Source: Bryobacterales bacterium
GTDB lineage: Bacteria; Acidobacteriota; Terriglobia; Bryobacterales; Bryobacteraceae
Length of the DNA: 59,132 nucleotides
Assembly: GCA_003164035.1 (NCBI GenBank)
Contig: PLRS01000042.1
Span: forward strand, 1 to 59,132
Direction of reading: 5' to 3'
Below the pieces are notes generated by a model. That model worked only from the letters and a program-made list of their open reading frames with translations. It had not been told where the DNA came from and searched no databases. Positions 26,075-34,400 of the stretch are shown here, piece by piece. How positions within the stretch are numbered: position 1 is the first letter of the stretch; each line of letters begins with the position of its first letter. The translations under genes and the position numbers were made by a program.

Positions 26075-27471
26075 AGCATTGTCCTCGCATCGGTAACTAC
26101 GCCGGTGATGGCGCTGGCCGCGGCTGTCAGGGGGCTGGCCAGGAAAGTGCGGCCTCCTTTGCCTTGCCGGCCTTCGAAATTGCGGTTGGAAGTGGAAACG
26201 GCGTACTGGCCGGGCGAAAGCTGGTCGCCATTCATGGCGATGCACATGGAGCAGCCCGGCTCGCGCCACTCGCAGCCGGCTGCGCGAAATACCTCGGGCA
26301 GGCCCTCGGCGATGGCCTGGCGCTTCACTTCCTGCGAGCCCGGCACCACCATTACGCGGACGTTGGGACTGACCTTGCGTCCCCGCAGCATGGCCGCGGC
26401 GGCGCGCAGGTCGCTGATGCGGGAATTGGTGCAGCTTCCGATGAAGACCACATCGATGGCGTGGCCGGCCAGCGGCTTGCCGCCTTCGAGGCCCATATAA
26501 GCGAGCGCCTTCGAAACCGACTCGCGCTGCATCGGGTCGGCAAGCGCGGCGGGGTCGGGCAGCGTGGCGCCGATCGACATGCCCATGCCGGGGTTGGTGC
26601 CGTAAGTGATCATCGGTTCCAGCGCATCGGCATCGATCGTCACGCTCCGGTCGTATGCCGCGCCCTCATCGGTGGGAAGCTGGCGCCAGCGCGACACGGC
26701 GGCATCCCAGGCCGCGCCTTTCGGCGCGTGCGGACGGCCAGCCAGGTACTCAAAAGTGGTGTCGTCGGGCGCGATCAAGCCGGCGCGGGCGCCGCCTTCG
26801 ATCGACATATTGCACACCGTCATGCGCTCTTCCATGGAAAGGCCGCGAATGGCGCTGCCGGTGAATTCGAATACCGAGCCGGTGCCGCCGCCCACGCCGA
26901 TGCCGGCGATCAGCGCCAGAATAATGTCCTTGGCCGATACGCCCGGGCGCAGCCTGCCGTTCACTTCCACGCGGAAGCTCTTCGAGGGCCGCTGCAGCAG
27001 GCATTGGGTCGCCAGCACGTTCTCCACTTCGCTGGTGCCGATGCCGAAAGCCAACGCGCCGAACGCGCCGTGGGTCGCCGTGTGGCTGTCGCCGCAGGTG
27101 ACGGTCATGCCCGGCTGTGTCAGGCCAAGCTCCGGCCCGATCACATGCACGATGCCCTGGCGGTCGCTGTGCACGCCCAGGCAGCGAATTCCGAACTCGG
27201 CGCAATTGGTTTCGAGCTGGGCGAGCTGGCGGGCGGCAATTTCATCCACAATCGGCAGCGACCGGTCGCTGGTGGGGATGCTGTGGTCGGCCGTGGCAAT
27301 AGTCAGGTCCGGACGGCGAACCTTGAGGCCCCGTTCGCGCAGTCCCTGGAAGGCCTGCGGCGAGGTGACTTCATGCACCAGGTGCAGGTCGATGAAGAGC
27401 AGAGCGGGCGCGCCAGGCTGTTGATGCACCACGTGGGCGTCCCAAAGTTTTTCGATGATGGTTCGCGGCAT
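26071..27471 (-). CDS. leuC: 3-isopropylmalate dehydratase large subunit
   Basis: 466 residues. The [4Fe-4S] cysteines fall at C347 (GSCTNSR), C407 and C410 (CSMC), the canonical positions. Other family blocks are [31 protein letters not shown] and [21 protein letters not shown]. The start at 27471 gives the normal N-terminus [15 protein letters not shown]. It is 166 bases downstream of leuB, a gap filled with hairpins, and overlaps leuD. Confidence 0.96.
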   Translation of the reverse strand: MPRTIIEKLWDAHVVHQQPGAPALLFIDLHLVHEVTSPQAFQGLRERGLKVRRPDLTIATADHSIPTSDRSLPIVDEIAARQLAQLETNCAEFGIRCLGVHSDRQGIVHVIGPELGLTQPGMTVTCGDSHTATHGAFGALAFGIGTSEVENVLATQCLLQRPSKSFRVEVNGRLRPGVSAKDIILALIAGIGVGGGTGSVFEFTGSAIRGLSMEERMTVCNMSIEGGARAGLIAPDDTTFEYLAGRPHAPKGAAWDAAVSRWRQLPTDEGAAYDRSVTIDADALEPMITYGTNPGMGMSIGATLPDPAALADPMQRESVSKALAYMGLEGGKPLAGHAIDVVFIGSCTNSRISDLRAAAAMLRGRKVSPNVRVMVVPGSQEVKRQAIAEGLPEVFRAAGCEWREPGCSMCIAMNGDQLSPGQYAVSTSNRNFEGRQGKGGRTFLASPLTAAASAITGVVTDARTML

Positions 27472-27524
27472 AGCGTTCTTGCTTCCGGAGTGTTCCAATT
27501 CTGTATTACAGCACGTAGCTGTGG

Positions 27525-27600
27525 GACAGACCATCGCTCTGTGTGGTCTGTCATTGTTTCCCGGGCAGGCCCGGAACCTGGTTGGAAAGCCGGGCCGGCC
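27525..27600. repeat. Hairpin block inside the leu operon
   Basis: The leuB-leuC gap contains a perfect 9-bp stem GACAGACCA / TGGTCTGTC (27525-27552), preceded by GTGG, and a second GC-rich hairpin GGGCAGGCCCGG with AAGCCGGGCCGGCCCG (27562-27600). There is no U-tract. Such a block could attenuate or stabilise the transcript between leuB and leuC, or be a dispersed repeat of the GTGGGACAGG type; the sequence does not decide. Confidence 0.5.
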
Positions 27601-27637
27601 CGATATGGCGGCTGGGCGGAAACCGGTAAGCTTCCGC

Positions 27638-28723
27638 TCAGCCAATCGCGAGACGTACCGCCTGGCCAACCTGTTCGGTGGTGGCGGGCGTCCCCGAAGG
27701 TCGCAGATCCGCGGTCACGTGCCCGCTGGCGAGAACGGCTTCGATAGCCTTCGCCACGGCGGCCGATTCCGCGGTCAATCCAAAACTGTAAGCCAGCATG
27801 GCCGCCACCGATCCGATGGCGCCCAGCGGGTTTGCCTTATTCTGTCCGGCGATATCCGGCGCCGAGCCGTGCACCGGCTCATATAGGCCGACATACGCAC
27901 CGGACGGTTTGCGCGCGCCGATGGAAGCCGACGGCAGCATCCCGATCGAGCCGGCCAGCACCGCGCCTTCGTCGCTTAGAATGTCGCCGAACATGTTTTC
28001 GGTCAGCACAATGTCGAACCGCCGGGGATTGAGGATGAGCTGCATGGCGCAGTTATCCACCAGCAGATGGTCGAGCTCCACGTCGGGATATTCGCGCGCC
28101 ACTTCGCACACTACCCGCCGCCAGAGCTGCGAGTTTTCGAGCACGTTCGATTTATCCACCGACGTGACTTTGTTGCGCCGCCCGCGCGCCAGGTGAAAAG
28201 CCGTGTGCGCGACGCGCTCGATTTCAGAGCGGGTGTACGTCATGGTATTGACCGCCCGGGTTTCGCCGCCGTCTTCGAAGATGCCGCGCGGCGTTCCGTA
28301 ATAGATTCCGCCGGTCAGCTCGCGGACGATGATCATGTCCGTGCCCTCCACCAGGTGGTTCTTCAGCGGAGAGGAATCGAGCAGCGCCGCATACGCGCGC
28401 ACCGGGCGCAGATTGGCGAATACGCCCAGCGCCTGCCGAATCGCGAGCAAGCCGCGCTCCGGCCGTTTTTCCGGAGGCGCGTTGTCGAACTCCGGCAGCC
28501 CCACCGCGCCCATCAGGGTGGCATCCGCCGCGGCGGCCAGGCACGCGGTCTCTTCCGGGAACGGCGAGCCCGTCCGGTGAATCGCGATACCGCCCAGCAG
28601 ACCCTCGGCGAGAGTGAGCGGGTGGTTCCATTTTTCGGCTACATGCCGCAATACCAGCACGGCTTCGCGCGTCACTTCCGCGCCGATGCCGTCGCCGGGC
28701 AAGACCAGTACGTTGAGGTTCAT
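27638..28723 (-). CDS. leuB: 3-isopropylmalate dehydrogenase
   Basis: 361 residues, full length. It begins [27 protein letters not shown] supplies the substrate-binding arginines, followed by [24 protein letters not shown], the metal-binding MFGDILSDE and the NAD-binding [15 protein letters not shown]. It oxidises and decarboxylates 3-isopropylmalate. It starts three bases after the leuA stop. Confidence 0.97.
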   Translation of the reverse strand: MNLNVLVLPGDGIGAEVTREAVLVLRHVAEKWNHPLTLAEGLLGGIAIHRTGSPFPEETACLAAAADATLMGAVGLPEFDNAPPEKRPERGLLAIRQALGVFANLRPVRAYAALLDSSPLKNHLVEGTDMIIVRELTGGIYYGTPRGIFEDGGETRAVNTMTYTRSEIERVAHTAFHLARGRRNKVTSVDKSNVLENSQLWRRVVCEVAREYPDVELDHLLVDNCAMQLILNPRRFDIVLTENMFGDILSDEGAVLAGSIGMLPSASIGARKPSGAYVGLYEPVHGSAPDIAGQNKANPLGAIGSVAAMLAYSFGLTAESAAVAKAIEAVLASGHVTADLRPSGTPATTEQVGQAVRLAIG

Positions 28724-28726
28724 GAA

Positions 28727-29908
28727 TCAGTCCGCCGCGGCCTGCTGCGCCACCGGCGCCTCGCGCAGCAGGGCCAGGATCTCTTCGTCCATCAGCCCTT
28801 TTTTTCGCTGATCGGCCACGGCGGAGAAACGATAATAGAAGGCGTCCAGCTCTTCGCGGGAAAGTTCGTACCCGAGCTTTTGGGCGCGCTGGTGGAGCGC
28901 GTGGCGGCCGCTGTGCTTGCCCAGCACCAGTTCGCCCTCCGGCACGCCCACCGTGCGCGGGTCGATAATCTCGTAGGTGGTCTTTTCCTTGAGGTACCCG
29001 TCCTGGTGAATCCCGGCTTCGTGGGCGAAAGCGTTGCGGCCCACGATGGCCTTGTTCGGCTGCGGGCCGAAGGTGATCAGCCGGCTCAGCAACTGGCTGG
29101 CACCGTACAGGTGCTCGGCGCGGATGTCGGTGCGATAGGGATACTGGTCGGGGCGGGTCTTGAGAATCATGACCACTTCCTCCAGCGAACAATTGCCGGC
29201 GCGCTCGCCGATTCCGTTGACGGTGCATTCCACCTGGCGCGCGCCGGCTTCGATGGCGGCCAGCGAATTGGCCACGGCAAGTCCCAGATCGTCGTGGCAA
29301 TGTACGCTCACGATGGCGTCTTCGCCCAGCGCGCGCGCGATCCTTCCGATCAGCGCGCCGTATTCCTTGGGCGTCGAATAGCCCACCGTGTCGGGAATGT
29401 TCACCGTGCCGGCGCCGGCCTCCACGACCGCTTTCGATACCGCTTCCAGGTAATCGGGATCGGTGCGCGCGCCGTCTTCGGCGGAAAACTCGACGTCATC
29501 GGTGTAGCGCCGCGCCAGTTCCACGGCGGCCACGGCTTCGTCCAAGACCTGCCGCTGGGTTTTCTTGAGCTTGTGTTTGAGATGGATTTCGCTGGTGGCG
29601 ATGAAGGTGTGGATGCGAGGGTGGGCGGCGCGTTCCAGAGACTTGGCGGCGCGTTCCACGTCGAGCGTGCAGCAGCGCGCCAGCGCGGCTACGCGGGCCG
29701 TGGGAAACTCCGCGCCCACCGCCCATACGGCCTCGAAGTCGCCCTCGGAGGCGATCGGAAAACCGGCCTCCAGAAGGTCCACTCCCAGTTCCACCAGCTT
29801 GGCGGCCATTCGCAGCTTTTCCGGCACCGTCATGCTGCAGCCCGGAGACTGCTCACCGTCTCGCAAAGTAGTGTCGAAGATATATACGCGGTCGCTCATC
29901 GGGTTCAA
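28727..29908 (-). CDS. leuA: 2-isopropylmalate synthase, short form
   Basis: 393 residues against about 510-520 for regulated LeuA. The catalytic TIM barrel is complete: [25 protein letters not shown], the metal ligands in [14 protein letters not shown], and [14 protein letters not shown]. The linker region HEAGIHQDG and GKHSGRHAL is also present. The C-terminal leucine-binding regulatory domain is absent and the protein ends shortly after the LeuA linker with an alanine-rich tail. If that is natural, the enzyme would not be inhibited by leucine in the usual way. Homocitrate or citramalate synthase activity is a less likely alternative because leuB, leuC and leuD follow. Confidence 0.92.
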   Translation of the reverse strand: MNPMSDRVYIFDTTLRDGEQSPGCSMTVPEKLRMAAKLVELGVDLLEAGFPIASEGDFEAVWAVGAEFPTARVAALARCCTLDVERAAKSLERAAHPRIHTFIATSEIHLKHKLKKTQRQVLDEAVAAVELARRYTDDVEFSAEDGARTDPDYLEAVSKAVVEAGAGTVNIPDTVGYSTPKEYGALIGRIARALGEDAIVSVHCHDDLGLAVANSLAAIEAGARQVECTVNGIGERAGNCSLEEVVMILKTRPDQYPYRTDIRAEHLYGASQLLSRLITFGPQPNKAIVGRNAFAHEAGIHQDGYLKEKTTYEIIDPRTVGVPEGELVLGKHSGRHALHQRAQKLGYELSREELDAFYYRFSAVADQRKKGLMDEEILALLREAPVAQQAAAD

Positions 29909-30004
29909 TCCAATACCCGATTATGGGCGTGTGTCGATCGATTTGGCAAATTTATAATTTTAGGATCTGCCATTAGTGCATGTTATAGTGAAAAATCAAC
30001 GTCG
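29909..30004. promoter_or_regulatory. Divergent leuA / LysR control region
   Basis: This 96-bp gap is much richer in A+T than its surroundings, especially 29941-30000 (TTTATAATTTT, TGTTATAGTGAAAAAT). Outward-facing -10-like boxes are present on both strands (TATAGT at 29984-29989 for the LysR side; TATAAAT on the minus strand near 29950 for the leu side). The half-sites TATAA and TTATA about 25 bases apart could belong to a LysR-type T-N11-A site. Binding is inferred from the layout. Confidence 0.5.
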
Positions 30005-30874
30005 ATGGAGCTCTATCCGCTGCACGTTTTCCTGACCGTCGCCACCGAGAAGAGCTTTTCGCGGGCGGCGGACAAGCTGCTGCGTACCCAACCGGCGGTG
30101 TCGCTGGCGGTACAGCGCCTGGAAATGGAACTGGGAGAGCGGCTGATCGACCGTTCCGGCAAGGAGCTGATCCTGACCGACGCCGGCGGCGCCGTGCTGG
30201 AGTACGCCCGCCGCTTCCAGAACCTGGAGCTGGAACTCGGCAACGCCCTTTCCGAGCTCCGCGACAAATCCTCGGGGCGGTTGACCATAGGCGCCAACGA
30301 ATCCACCACGCTTTATCTGCTGCGCCACATCCAGCGCTACCGCGAGCTGTATCCGCGGGTCAAAGTGCAGGTGCGCCGCAGCCTTTCGAGCAAGATTCCC
30401 GGCGAACTGCTGGACGGCAACCTGGAGTTGGGCGTGATCAGTTACGATCCCGGCGACGAGCGCATCCAATCGAAAGTGATCTACACCGACGCGATCGCAC
30501 TGGTGGTGTCGCCGCGCCATCGCCTGGCCCACCGCAAACACGTGGCGCTGAGCGAGCTCGCTTCGGAAACTTTCATTGCGCACAACGTCACCTCGCCCTA
30601 CCGGGACGTGGTGATCCGCAATTTCCAGACTCACAAGGTCCCCCTTCACATGGAAGTGGAAATGCCGACCATCGAGACCATCCGCAAGTTGGTGCAGAAC
30701 GGCCAGGGCGTGGCGTTTCTCCCGCGCATGTGCGTGGAACAGGAAATCGAGCAGAAGCTGTTGTGCGAAGTGCGGGTCACGGAGATGAACGTGGAGCGCA
30801 AAATCCGGCTGGTATATCCCACGCGCCGCGCCCTGAGCCACGCCGCCCGGGCCTTCCTGGAACTGTTGGGATAG
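30005..30874 (+). CDS. LysR-family transcriptional regulator
   Basis: 289 residues. The N-terminal winged helix reads LHVFLTVATEKSFSRAADKL, then TQPAVSLAVQRLE and LFxR-like LIDRSGKELILTDAG. The effector domain (about 90-289) follows with LTIGANESTTLYLL and ends RRALSHAARAFLELL. It is transcribed away from the leu operon across a 96-bp gap, the usual position of a LysR regulator that controls its neighbour. The start at 30005 gives the standard MELYPLHVFL; the frame is open much further upstream only because it mirrors leuA. Confidence 0.9.
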   Translation: MELYPLHVFLTVATEKSFSRAADKLLRTQPAVSLAVQRLEMELGERLIDRSGKELILTDAGGAVLEYARRFQNLELELGNALSELRDKSSGRLTIGANESTTLYLLRHIQRYRELYPRVKVQVRRSLSSKIPGELLDGNLELGVISYDPGDERIQSKVIYTDAIALVVSPRHRLAHRKHVALSELASETFIAHNVTSPYRDVVIRNFQTHKVPLHMEVEMPTIETIRKLVQNGQGVAFLPRMCVEQEIEQKLLCEVRVTEMNVERKIRLVYPTRRALSHAARAFLELLG

Positions 30875-30890
30875 AGCCCACGTATCGAGT

Positions 30891-30921
30891 CCGAGCCGCG
30901 ACTGTGAGGGAGCGGTTGCCC
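30891..30921. repeat. Family A half-arm
   Basis: CCGAGCCGCGACTGTGAGGG followed by AGCGGTTGCCC is one right arm of the palindromic family A. No partner arm is present. It starts 16 bases after the LysR stop. Confidence 0.65.
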
Positions 30922-30992
30922 TCGAATACGTGACCGAGCTGGGCCACGTTTGGATAGTGCGTTGTGGCGGGGCGGCCTGGGAGGCCGCCGCA

Positions 30993-31214
30993 GGGCGAAG
31001 GGCTTAATGCCGCATACTTTTCCAGCCAAGCCCGCCTGCGTAAATAGTGGGGCGGGCAATTTTGCCCGCAGCCGCCTTTCTAGGCGGATCCTTCGAGGTG
31101 CAGCGAGTCTTCCTGCCAGGCGGGAGCCGGCTAAAAGCCGGCCGCAGCCAGAATTGGCTGCCCCACGATCTGTGCAGAACGTCGCCCTAATGGAAAAGTG
31201 TGCGGCATTGGGCC
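30993..31214. repeat. Inverted-repeat element upstream of the NRPS
   Basis: The 541-bp gap before the NRPS holds no gene. Its centre is bounded by TTAATGCCGCATACTTTTCCA (31004-31023) and TGGAAAAGTGTGCGGCATTG (31191-31210), inverted copies with about three mismatches. Between them are several GC hairpins such as GCGGGCAATTTTGCCCGC (near 31051) and a GGCTGCCCCAC motif. It could be a MITE or a repeat relic. The last 200 bases before the NRPS show nothing recognisable. Confidence 0.5.
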
Positions 31215-31415
31215 GAAGGGCCTGCCCCACAAATTCCTGGCTCAACCCAAATTCCACGACATCGGGAATTCGGACTCTCGGCTCAGCGCCGGCTCACGCG
31301 GAATATGTTCGACGTGTTGGCTCTGGTACGGAACGGGCGCTGGCTACCGTCGTAGGTACCAGTACCGTCTCGGGGAACGCGCTGCCAGGTACTTGGTCGA
31401 AATCGGGGCGGTTTC

Positions 31416-34400
31416 ATGTATACTTTCGAGATGAAAATCCCGGTTACTGTCGCCGGCGCCGTCAGGGGTGGCGGCTATGGCGGAAGCGGTCAAATTCAGA
31501 TTGACTGCGACTCGAGCAGAGGGGACATAGCAGCCCTTGAATGTAGTGGGATTCCCGGCTTGCTGGCAAATGGCGCGCGGCGGTATCCTCACGCGCCCGC
31601 GCTCCTGGCTCCCGGGCGCGACCCGATGACGTTCGGGCTGCTGTGGGAGCAAGTGCAGCAGGTCGCCGGAGCGATCAGCGCGGCGGGAATTGGGCGTAGC
31701 GACCGGGTTGCGGTCGTGCTGCCCAACGGGCCCGAGATGGCCGCGGCCTTTCTGTCCATCAGCGCCGCGGCAACCTGCGCTCCACTAAACCCCGGGTACC
31801 AGGCAAACGAATTCGAGTTTTACCTTTCGGATCTGAACCCCAAAGCCTTGATCGTCCAGGCCGGCGCTGAATCGGCTGCCGCCACCGTTGCCCGGGCGCG
31901 CGGGATTCGAGTGATCGAACTGGTCCCGGAGATCCAGTGCGAGTCGGGCGCGTTCTCGCTTCAAGGCGTTGCTCCTGGCCCGGATCGGAGGGTCGTTCGC
32001 GAGCCTGGGGATGTCGCGCTGGTTTTGCACACCTCGGGGACCACGGCGCGCCCAAAACAGGTTCCCCTGACTCACGCGAATCTATGCACCTCGGCGCGAA
32101 ATATTGGGGTTTCGCTCCAGCTCAGCCCGGAGGATCGGTGCCTCAACGTGATGCCGTTGTTTCACATCCACGGCTTGATCGGTGCGCTGCTTTCGTCGCT
32201 GGCCGCGGGATCCAGTGTTGCGTGCACGCCGGGTTTTCATGCCTTGCAGTTTTTCGATTGGTTCGACGAATTCCGACCCACCTGGTACACAGCCGTGCCG
32301 ACCATCCATCAGTCGGTTCTGGTGCGCGCGGCACAGCATCGCAAGAGCATTGCCGGGTCGCGACTGAGGTTTATCCGCTCCTCATCGTCGGCTTTGCCTC
32401 CCAAGCTGATGGCTGAGCTGGAAGAAATGTTTCAGGTGCCGGTGGTGGAGGCTTATGGCATGACGGAAGCCTCCCATCAGATGGCCGTCAACCCGCTGCC
32501 GCCCGGCGTACGCAAACCAGGCTCGGTTGGACGGGCCGCGGGTTGCGAGGTGGCCATTATGGACGAGCAAGGCTCGTTCCCGCCAGCGGGACATATTGGC
32601 GATGTCGTGATCAAAGGCTCCAACGTCATGGGCGGCTACCAGAACAATCCGGCGGCCAACGCAAACTCGTTTACCGCCGGTTGGTTCCAGACCGGCGATC
32701 AAGGCAGGCTGGATTCGGACGGCTACCTGTTCCTCACGGGCCGGACCAAAGAGATTATTAATCGCGGCGGGGAAAAGATCTCTCCCAGAGAAGTAGACGA
32801 CGCGCTGATGGAACATCCGGCGGTAAAGCAAGCCCTGGCTTTTGCGCTTCCCGATGCGCGGCTTGGCGAAGATGTGGCCGCCGCCGTGGTGCTTAAAGAG
32901 GGCTGCACGGCCACCGCGCTTGAATTGTGCGAATTCGTCGCCGCGCGGCTCGCGAATTTTAAGGTTCCTCGTCAGATCGTGCTTCTCGACGAGATTCCGA
33001 AAGGTCCCACCGGGAAACCCGTGCGCATCGGCCTGGCCAAAATCCTCGGCCTGACCGATTCCGCACCCGCGAAGGTTGCGCCGCGCCAGCCGCAAACTCC
33101 ACCGCGAACCCGGACCGAAGAACAGTTGGCTGGCTTATGGCAGCAAGTGCTGGGAGTGAACAGCGTCGGCGTGCACGACGACTTTTTCGAGATGGGCGGA
33201 GATTCGATACTGGCGGCGCAGTTTTGCTCCCGCGTCGCGGCTGTGCTCGGCGTGCAGTTGTCGTTTCCCGGCTTGTTTGAAGCGCGCACCCTGGAGGGTA
33301 TTGCCGGCTTACTGGAGTTGGAAATGGCCGGGCAGGGCCGCCCGAAGCCACCCTCCATCGAGAGAGCCGCGCGCGGCAGTGCCATCCCTCTTTCCTACTC
33401 CCAACGGCAGTATTGGTTCCTGGAGCGGTTCGAGAACGGCGGAGCCAACTTTGTCCGCCCCAATGCCTGCGTGCTGCGCGGCCCCCTCGATGTAGAGCTT
33501 CTGCGCGAAAGTCTGAACCAGGTCGTGGCGCGGCACGAGATTCTGCGGACGACCTATCACGAATCCGATGGCGTGCCGGTGCAGAGGGTTCAAGACGCCC
33601 GCCCCGTGGCGTTGCCGCTCACGGATCTGACGGGAATTCCAGAGGGCGAACGTTCCGGCCGGGTTCACGAGTTGGCTCGAAGCGAGGCGTGGCGGCCCTT
33701 CAATCTGTCCGCGGACCAAGTGCTGCGCGCCAGCCTGCTCAAACTGGCCGATGAGGAGCATATCCTACTGCTGACGACGCACCACATCGCGGCGGACGGC
33801 TGGTCGGACCGGGTGGTGCTTCGCGAGGTGGCGGAACTCTACGGCGCAAAATGCGAGGGGCGCGCGGCCGTTCTGCCCGAGCTGCCGGTTCAATACGCGG
33901 ACTTCGCGCAGTTCCAGCACCGGTGCTTCGCGGACGGCCGGTTCGATGCGCAGATCGAGTATTGGAAGACGCGGTTGGCCGGCTGCCCGGAGTTGCTGCG
34001 TTTGCCCACGGACCGGCCCCGGCCGGAGCGCCAGACCTATCGGGGCGGCGTCGAGTCCGCCGTTGTGCCCAAGCAAACGGTTGCGGCGCTCAAAGACCTC
34101 GGCCTTCGACACCACGCTACGCTTTACATGACTCTGCTGGCGGCCTTCCAGGTTTTGTTATCGCGCCACTCGGGCGACCAGGATCTCGTGGTCGGGTCTC
34201 CGATTGCAGGGAGGACGAACCCTCAGACGGAGCCGCTGGTGGGGCTTTTCGCGAGCGTGCTGGCGATGCGCGCAGACCTCAGCGGCGATCCCAGCTTTCA
34301 GGAGTTTATCGCGCAAACTCGACGAAGCGTCCTGGACGCCCACGTCAACCAGGACGTTCCCATCGAAAAGTTGATCGAGCAATTATCGCTGAACCGCACC

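Noticed and set aside
28067-30004. In-frame extension of the LysR gene to a 935-residue protein
   Set aside because: The extra part is antisense to leuA and leuB; the LysR domain begins naturally at the ATG at 30005.
31393-31424. Promoter TTGGTC...TATACT at the NRPS start
   Set aside because: The spacer is 20 bases and the -10 overlaps the proposed start codon. A similar TGTATACTTTC near 43257 is intriguing, but two matches are too few to claim a motif.
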